Under the pieces are notes generated by a model. That model had not been told where the DNA came from and made no database searches. It saw only the letters and a program-made list of their open reading frames with translations. Positions 56,601 through 64,000 of a stretch of DNA of 64,000 nt are shown in pieces. This DNA comes from Dastarcus helophoroides (lineage: Eukaryota > Arthropoda > Insecta > Coleoptera > Bothrideridae), in assembly GCA_028583605.1 (NCBI GenBank), contig CM053331.1, forward strand, positions 35,444,283 through 35,508,282, read 5' to 3'. Made by a program: the position numbers and the translations under genes. Numbering within the stretch: the stretch's first letter is position 1; each line of letters begins with the position of its first letter.

Positions 56601-59600
56601 AACAAAAGCTCATCAGTAATATTATCTTTTTCCACCATAATCCTGTCTTCATATGATACGTTTCTCTAAGCTGTACTAGTTAATAATCATTTGGTGGTTA
56701 CCAAAAATCATTTGGTGGTCAAAATTTCAATGAAAAACCAAAGTTCATCAGAAATGTTTTCTTTTTCCACTGCAATTTTGTCTTCAGATGATACGGATTT
56801 GATGGTCAAAATTGTTTAATAACCATTTGGTGCCCGAAAAAAATTATTTGATAGTCAAAATTTTAATGAAAGACGAAAGTTCATCAGTAATATTTTCATT
56901 TTCCACTACAATCCTGTCTTTATATGATATATTTTTCCAAGCTGTACTGCTTAATAACTATTTGGTGGTTACAAAATATCACTTGGTGGTCAAAATTTCA
57001 ATAAAAAACAAAAATTCATCAGTAATATTTTCTTTTTGCACTGCAATTTTGTCTTCAAATGATACGGATTTGGTGGTCAAAATTGTTTAATAATCATTTG
57101 GTGATTAAAAAGAATTATTTGGTCATAAAAATTTCAATGAAAAACGTAAGTTCATCAGTAATATTTTCTTTTTTCACTACAATCCTGTCTTCATATGACA
57201 TATTTTTCCAAGCTGTACTGCTTAATAACCATTTGGTGATTACAAAATATCACTTGGTGGTCAAAATTTCATTGAAAAACAAAAATTCATCAGTAATATT
57301 TTCTTTTTCCACTACAATTTTGTCTTCAAGTGATACGGATTTGGTGGTCAAAATTGTTTAATAATCATTTGGTGATCAAAAAAAAATCATTTGGTGGTCA
57401 AAATTTCAATGGAAAACAAAAGTTCATCAGTAATACTTTCTTTTTCCTCCACAATCTTGTCTTCATATCATACATTTCTCCAAACAGTACTGCCTAATAA
57501 TCATTTGGTGGTTACAAAAAATTATTTGGTAGTCAAAATTTTAATGAAAAATAACAGTTCATCAGTAATATTTTCTTTTTTCGCTACAATCCTGTCTTCA
57601 TATAATACATTTTTCCAAGCTGTACTGCTTAATAATAATTTGGTGGTCAAAATTTCAATGAAAAACAAAATTTCATCAGTAATATTTTCTTTTTCCACTG
57701 CAATTTTGTCTTCAAATGATATGGATTTGGTGGTCAAAATTGTTTAATAATCATTTGGTGATCAAAAAAAATCACTTGGTCAAAATTTCAATGAAAAACA
57801 AAAGCTCATTAGTAATATTATCTTTTTCCACCACAATCCTGTCTTCATATGATACGTTTCTCTAAGCTGTACTAGTTAATAATCATTTGGTGGTTACAGA
57901 AAATCATTTGGTGGTCAAAATTTCAATGAAAAATAAAAGCTTATCAGTAATATTATCTGTTTCCACCACAATACTGTCTTCATATGATACGTTTCTCTAA
58001 GCTGTACTAGTTAATAATCATTTGGTAGTTACAAAAAATCATTTGGTGGTCAAACTTTCAATGAAAAACGAAAGTTCATCAGTAATATTTTCTTTTTCCA
58101 CTACAATCTCGTCTTCATATGATACATTTTTCCTAGCGGTATTGTTTAATAATCATTTGGTGATTAAAAGAAATCATTTGGTTGTCAAAATTTCAGTAAA
58201 AAACGAAAGTTCATCAGTAATATTTTCTTTTTCCACTACAATTTTGTCTTCAAATGATATGGATTTGATCGTTAAAATTGTTTAATAATCATTTGGTGAT
58301 CAAAAAAAATCATTTGGTGGTCAAAATTTCAATGAAAAACGAAAGTTCATCAGTAATATTTTCTTTTTCCACCACAATCCTGTCTTCATATGATACGTTT
58401 CTCTAAACTGTACTAGTTAATAATCATTTGGTGGTTACAAAAAATCATTTGGTGGTCAAAATTGTTTAATAATCATTTGGTGATCAAAAAAAATCATTTG
58501 GTGGTCAAAATTTCAATGGAAAACAAAAGTTCATCAGTAATACTTTCTTTTTCCACCACAATCTTGTCTTCATATTATACATTTTTCCAAACAGTACTGC
58601 TTAATAATCATTTGGTGGTTACAAAAAATTATTTGGTGGTCAAAATTTCAATGAAAAATGACAGTTCATCAGTAATATTTTCTTTTTTCGCTACAATCCT
58701 GTCTTCATATAATACATTCTTCCAAGTTGTACTGCTAAATAATTATTTGGTGGTCAAAATTTCAATGAAAAACAAAAATTCATCAGAAATGTTTTCTTTT
58801 TTCACTGCAATTTTGTCTTCAAATGATACGAATTTGGTGGTCAAAATTGTTTAATAATCATTTGGTGATCGAAAAAAAATCACTTGGTGGTCAAAATTTC
58901 AATGAAAAACAAAAGCTCATTAGTTAAATTATCTTTTTCCACCACAATCCTGTCTTCATATGATACGTTTCTCTAAGCTGTACTAGTTAATAATCATTTG
59001 GTGATCAAAAAAAATCATTTGGTGGTCAAAATTTCAATGAAAAACGAAAGTTCATCAGTAATATTTTCTTTTTCATCTACAATTTTGTCTTCAGGTGAAA
59101 TGGATTTGATGGTCAAAATTGTTTAATAATCATTTGGTGCCCGAAAAAAATTATTTGGTAGTCAAAATCTTAACGAAAGACAAAAGTTCATCAGTAATAT
59201 TTTCTTTTTCCACTACAATCCTGTCTTCATATGATATATTTTTCCAAGCTGTACTGCTTAATAACCATTTGGTGGTCAAAATTTCAATGAAAAACAAAAA
59301 TTCATCAGTAATATTTTCTTTTTCCACTACAATTTTGTCTTTAAATGATATGGATTTGGTGGTCAAAATTGTTTAATAATCATTTGGTGATCAAAAAAAA
59401 TCACTTGGTGGTCAAAATTTCAATAAAAAACAAAAGCTCATTAGTAATATTATCTTTTTCCACCACAATCCTGTCTTCATATGATACGTTTCTCTAAGCT
59501 GTATTAGTTAATAATCATTTGGTGGTTACAAAAAATCATTTGGTGGTCAAAATTTCAATGAAAAAAAAACCCTTATCAGTAATATTATCTTTTTCCACCA

Positions 59601-61578
59601 CAATACTGTCTTCATATGACACGTTTCTCTAAGTTGTACCAGTTAATAATCATTTGGTAGTTACAAAAAATTATTTGGTGGTTAAAATTTTAATGAAAAA
59701 CGAAAGTTTATTAGTAATATTTTATTTTTCCACTACAATCTCGTCTTCATATGATACATTTTTCCTAGCGGTACTGTTTAATAATCATTTGGTGGTTAAA
59801 AAAAATCATTTGGTGGTCAAAATTTCAATGAAAAACGAAAGTTCATCAGTAATATTTTCTTTTTCCACTACAATTTTATCTTCAGATGATACGGATTTGA
59901 TGGTCAAAATTGTTTAATAAATATTTGGTGCCCGAAAAAAATTAAAATTTTAACGAAAGAGAAAAGTTCATCAGTAATATTTTCTTTTTCCACTACAATC
60001 CTGTCTTCATATGATATATTTTTCCAAGCTGTACTGCTTAATAACCATTTGGTGGTCAAAATTTCAATGAAAAACGAAAGTTATTCAGCAATGTTTTCTT
60101 TTTCCACTGCAATTTTGTCTTCAGATAATACGGATTTGATGGTCAAAATTGTTTGATAATCATTTGGTGGTTACAAAAAACCATTTGGTGGTCAAAATTT
60201 CAATGAAAAACGACAGTTCATAAGTAATATTTTCATTTTTCGCTAGAATCTTGTCTTCATGTGATACATTTTTTCAAGCACTTCTGCTTAATAACCATTT
60301 GGTGTTTACAAAAAATCATTTGGTGGTCAAAATTTCAATAAGAAACGAGAGTTCATCAGTAATACTTTCATTTTCCGCTATTATTTTGCCTTCACTTAAT
60401 ACATTTTTCTAGGCAGAATTGCTAAATGATCATTGGTGGTGGTCAAAATTTCAATGAAAAACGAAAGTTCAATAATAATATTTTCTGAAATTATTGGACC
60501 TAATTAGGAAACTTCTTCAAGTTTGATGTTGTTTTCACCATTGCACTGTAGGAGACCTGTTCGGAAAAAAACGCTTGTTCAGGAGAGGTCAGACATACGT
60601 TAGCTGTACATGATAATTGGTTTAATCAATGATGTTTTATCTTGCATTTTGTTACCACTTTCAATACCTCAATACTTGCCAAGAAAGCAGTAAATATCTT
60701 CAAACCGTCTCTAACTCGCAGCCCAACGTTCTCTTTTATAAAGATCACTTTAGCTTCACAGCCCAGTTAGAGCACAAGAAACGCCTCACAGAACTAGCCG
60801 AAAAATGCACAAACGAGAGGAACATTCTCTTGAACAAAGCCAACCACGCGGAAGTTACCAGAGACGTGATGAGAAATTCGATGGTCGAAACCACCTTCGA
60901 GTAAGTAACTAGTTACTAACGTGACCAAAATTGTCAGTGAACTTTGACAGATACAAATCAGAAAAGAAGAAATTATTGGACGCGATCGAAGAACAAAAAG
61001 AACGCAAAAAACGAACTGATAACCTTCTGGCGATCAAGACCGATCTGCTGGCGAGAGTGAGGATATCGCTTCGGCAGCTGCAGCAGCTGGTGAAACTTAT
61101 TGGTGGGGATGAACCGGTGAAATCGAAGATAAGTCATCGCAAAACGGATACTGCTGATGATGAAGAGATTGTTAAACCGGAAGAGGATGAAATTGATGGT
61201 GATTTATTTCAAAGGTTTCGCTTTGTTCTAAGTTCAGTGCTTCAGGTGTTAAGATTATTCCTCAGTTGAAAGAGAAGTTGACTAAGTTGATGAAGCAAGA
61301 GAAATTGGAGACAGAACCATTGAATCCTGATGAAGGTATGAAGTACTACGAAATGATGATCACGGAGAAATGCCGTATTATTCCTCTGGAGAAGAAAGTT
61401 AGCGACGAAGGTATTCTTCTTGATTTAAAACAAGTCAAGTTATCTGAAAGACTTTTTTCTTGTAGAGTTGATTGAAGGAATAGAGATTTCGAATATTTTG
61501 ACAAGGGAAGACATAAAGAAAATAAGTGCCGAAATTGTGGAACATAACTTAAAGTCTGATGAGATGCTTATTAAATAA
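53653..61578 (+). CDS. ODAD3: Outer dynein arm docking complex subunit, ODAD3/CCDC151-like coiled-coil protein
   Basis: Ten exons join in phase: 53653-53767, 53823-54022, 54604-54708, 54759-54929, 55313-55561, 55614-55756, 60691-60900, 60951-61198, 61246-61410 and 61466-61578 (TAA). The 1719-nt reading frame gives 572 residues, close to the roughly 600 of the family. Nearly the whole protein is charged coiled coil. The N-terminal pattern (KITQYKGLINLYNRDRKILE, then IRGDRQQLRN, then KRKELDKLE) follows the CCDC151 layout; CCDC63/CCDC114 relatives are the alternative. The family anchors outer dynein arms to axonemal doublets, so expression in sperm and ciliated sensory neurons is expected. The exon 8/9 junction uses a weak GTGATT donor chosen because it keeps phase. 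Intron 4 holds a fold-back retroelement and intron 6 a 4.2-kb satellite. AATAAA lies at 61574 and 61582. Confidence 0.75.
55041..55175 (+). mobile_element. Fold-back retroelement, copy 2 (family E), 14-bp target duplication
   Basis: It starts GATAACGAAGACTTCC and ends in a hairpin (55073-55175) nearly identical to that at 13625-13736, with a different loop. Flanks AACCTTCTAGTTAT (55027-55040) and AACCTTCCAGTTAT (55176-55189) are a 14-bp duplication with one difference. It lies in intron 4 of the ODAD3-like gene. Confidence 0.82.
55800..56279 (+). repeat. Diverged direct duplication in intron 6 of the ODAD3-like gene
   Basis: CTGGTAGCAAATCGAATAGA...TAATCACAATGA near 55879 is matched by CTGGTAACAAATTGGACTGA...TTATCACAATGA near 56123. 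AAGGTTTCCATGGAT occurs near 56098 and 56240. The period is about 244 bp with substantial divergence. Confidence 0.65.
56280..60480 (-). repeat. Satellite array 3, about 135-bp units, inverted, inside intron 6
   Basis: Same family as the arrays at 9690 and 46641 but in reverse orientation: CATTTGGTGGTCAAAATTTC, GAAAGTTCATCAGTAATATT and CTGTCTTCATATGATAC recur in order. About 30 units fill 4.2 kb of the intron between exons 6 and 7. Composite units with an extra GATACGGATTTGGTGGTCAA segment recur about every 300-600 bp, a higher-order pattern. Confidence 0.95.
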
Positions 61579-61740
61579 ATCAATAAAATTATATCAGCAT
61601 AGCAAAAAATTTTTTATTTTACATACACCATTTGAAAGCTAAGAGTTAACAGGCTGCCACTATATTGTCACAGGTATTACTTGTAATAATTTGGTGCTTC
61701 AGAGGGTTTTCTTCCTAGGGTGACACTTATAATCTCGAGA
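61579..61740 (+). promoter_or_regulatory. 3' end of the ODAD3-like gene, poly(A) signals
   Basis: Two overlapping AATAAA hexamers follow the stop codon at once (61574-61579, overlapping the TAA, and 61582-61587). The 3' UTR therefore appears very short. Confidence 0.5.
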
Positions 61741-61935
61741 GGATTGAAATTAGCGAAATAAAAATAAAAATTTGTTGGAAAGAGAAAGCGAGAGGGTTGG
61801 AGAAGGGGTGGAGGAAAGAAGGTGATAAAGATGAGGTGAAGAAAGAACAGGAAGAAAGAAAGGAAGGAAGATAAATGGAGGGAGTAGAGAAAAAAAAGGG
61901 AAAAAAGAAAGAAAAAGAAGTAGAGAAAGTTGCAA
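61741..61935. repeat. Purine-rich (GA) tract
   Basis: GAGAAAG, GGAAAGAAGG and GAAAGAAAGGAAGG words dominate about 150-190 bp. It is irregular rather than a clean microsatellite. Confidence 0.75.
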
Positions 61936-64000
61936 CTTTAAAAAGTCAAATTTTTCAATCAGTGGAAATTTTCGAATAACTGAAATTTTCAAATACAAAC
62001 TGAAATTTTCAAAAATAGTTTACATGCCTAAAAATTTGTTGAACAAAAATTGAACTGAAATCTTGAAAAAAAAAGTCGAAAATTTGAAGAAAGTCGAATT
62101 TCTGTAAAAAAGTACATTTGAAATAAACGTCAAAAGTATCAAAAAGTTGAAATAAAAAAGTTTTATTCCATTAAAATCAAATTTTAGAAAAGTCAAATTT
62201 ACAACAAAGTCGAAATTATCAAACAAATTGTCAAATTTACGAATAAGTCGAGATCTCGAAAAAAAATCGAAAATTCGAGAACCAAAATTCGAAATTATTA
62301 AAAAAAAAATGAATGGGTTAACATTTTGAAAATAAAGAAATGGCGAAAAAAAGTCCAAATTTTTAAAATACTTACTTGAAGTTTCCAAAAAAGTCGAAAT
62401 TTTCAAAAATATCAACATTTTTAAGCAAGTATAAATTTTCAAAAAGTTGAATTCGTCAAAAGCAGTGAAGTTTACACGCAAGTCAAAATGTTGAGGGAAG
62501 CAGGATAGTAAAAAATCGAAATTTGAAAAATAGTCAATCGAAAGTGAAAATTGTCAATTGATAATAAGGTTAAAATTTTCAATAATCAAATCGTTCAAAT
62601 CGAAATTAAAATTCAATCAAAAAATCAGAATTTTTTAAAAAAAGTCAAACTTTTTAATAAGGTTGACATTTAAGAAAATGTCGAGAAAAATTCGATGTTT
62701 TGAAAAGTGAAAAAGTTGAAATGGAAATTTCATAATGTCGAATTCCCAAAAAAGGACCTCCAACCAAGAAAAAGTTAAAACTGTGAAGAAAGATCAAAGC
62801 TTTTAAAAAGTCTAAATAATTTTTTTTTCGTGATATATTGAAAATTCATTCCATAGAGAAATTTATTCCATCAATATATTTATTTACAACAGTTAGGACT
62901 AATAGGTAGGCAACCCTTTAAGCTCAATATTACTGGCGCTTGAGGTTTAAGTCTCGTCTTTGGTTATTTCAGAAATCAAAAAATTCTATCTACAAAGTTT
63001 TATTTAGATAAAATCCTAGTCCAAATCTATTGATGTCTACATCTCAGTTCCGGTTCAATCAAACATCAATCGTAGATATAGAGAATATCGCGTATTGCAG
63101 AAAAAGATCGATTTTAGAATCGTTACAATTTTCAGATAAAAGTCGAAATTTCTGAAAACACACATCCAAAAATGATGTTCGTAGAGAGCCCCAACAAACT
63201 CAAAAAAAAGGATCTTTTTACAAATTTAGAGTTTAAAATTCAATTTTTTGCTTTCTTTTTAATTTCAATTTCAAAACTGAAATCAGTTCTCAGAGTGGAC
63301 TTTTCTGAAATCGAGATTCGGAAGTTTTTATGGTTTTCATAAAAATTTAGGGTTTATAAAATTTCGAAAACGAAAGAAATGTTAAAAAAATTAAAAAACA
63401 TAACGATTCTAAAATTTCGATTTTATTCCCTGAATTTGGACTTAAATCCCAATCAATCAAATTTGATTTTAGAACAGTCACAGTTTCCAGATAAAACACG
63501 AAATTTGTAAAAATGCAGATCCTAAAATGATATTCGTAAACAAGCACAAAAATACTCAAAAAAACAAGATCTTTTTACAAATTTACAAATGTAGAGTTTA
63601 CAATTCAAATATTTGCTGATTATTTTTTAATTCCAATTAAAATTCGAATTAATTCTAAGAGTGAACTTTTTTGAAATCATGATTCAGAAGATTTTACTCT
63701 TTCTTTAAAATTTTGAGTTTACAGTCAGACAAAACTTCAAGAGAAAGCTGGTTTCGAAAATGATTTCAAAATTTCGTTTTTATTCCCTAAATTTTGACTT
63801 TAACCTCAAACTTGATTTTAACTCAAAGTTGTTGAAATTTCCAAACTAAGTAGAAGTTTTAGATTTTAAACTTTTATAAAATGTTTAAATCTTGAAAGGT
63901 CGAAATTTTGAAGTTGTATAGTTTTCAGTCATTCAAAATTTCGACTTTCTTTTGGTGATTAAAGAAGAATCTGTTTTAAATCAATATTTTGACATTTATA
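61936..64000. repeat. A-rich degenerate micro-repeat region with a tandem duplication of about 360 bp
   Basis: The left part is GTCGAAATTTTCAAAAA-type filler. At 63110-63900 a block with CAAACTCAAAAAAAAGGATC, CTTTTTACAAATTTAGAGTT and ATTCCCTGAATTTGGACTT is repeated with divergence about 360 bp later (63540-63800). No gene or transposon end was found before the window edge. Confidence 0.6.

Noticed and set aside
60931..61269. Start of exon 8 of the ODAD3-like gene at 60938 (acceptor TTGTCAG), and read-through past 61198
   Set aside because: The acceptor at 60938 gives an immediate stop after the phase-2 donor at 60900, while 60951 keeps the frame. Read-through ends in an out-of-context stop at 61269, whereas splicing 61198 to 61246 restores the conserved coiled-coil frame.

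Overview
This is an AT-rich, repeat-dominated piece of an animal nuclear genome, most likely an insect. The evidence is intron-split genes with introns of 47-60 nt and GT-AG borders, AATAAA polyadenylation signals, hAT transposons, and small retroelements carrying hammerhead ribozymes. Nothing bacterial is present. The very long open frames at 2.5-5.4 kb, 29.4-34.5 kb and 39.8-42.4 kb are translations of simple or tandem repeats, not genes.

Two protein-coding genes can be supported, both on the + strand. The first (37281-45643, 5' end missing) encodes a cell-surface protein of the furrowed/CG9095 selectin-like class: the end of a fucolectin-like domain, a C-type lectin domain, three sushi (CCP) domains, a Thr/Pro-rich stalk, one membrane span and a cytoplasmic tail with an eight-histidine run. 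The second (53653-61578) is a complete ten-exon model for a 572-residue coiled-coil protein that looks like ODAD3/CCDC151, an outer-dynein-arm docking subunit of motile cilia and sperm flagella. The two genes are neighbours but show no functional link.

The rest is layered repeats. From left to right: a hAT-like end (1-135); a 2.7-kb pyrimidine-only hexamer tract (2691-5386); hAT element 1 (5397-7181); a hammerhead-ribozyme locus (8458-8650); satellite array 1 of about 135-bp units (9690-13163); hAT element 2 (13164-16587), holding two small fold-back retroelements; a 16-bp minisatellite (17441-17975); hAT element 3 (18350-23048), holding a tandem hammerhead element and a 190-bp hairpin element; an inverted hammerhead copy (24285-24583); a third tandem ribozyme-type element (25728-26090); a 139-bp tandem repeat (26495-27330); a 178/194-bp dimeric satellite (28618-30455) interrupted by 63-bp arrays, the larger with 63 full units (30456-34457); gene 1, whose last intron holds a second pyrimidine tract and a decayed zinc-finger-like repeat; satellite array 2 (46641-49570); hAT element 4 (49586-53409); gene 2, with a fold-back element in intron 4 and satellite array 3, inverted, in intron 6; and an A-rich degenerate repeat region to the end.

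The most interesting result is the set of short elements that look like Penelope-like-element terminal repeats or retrozymes. At least four sequence families occur here. Five insertions have target-site duplications of 10-14 bp that can be read directly, and several have a hammerhead core (CUGANGA, stem II, GAAA, and a palindromic stem III that suggests dimeric cleavage). One copy has the exact structure expected of twin-primed reverse transcription. One family shares sequence with the neighbouring 178/194-bp satellite, which suggests a route from ribozyme element to satellite DNA.
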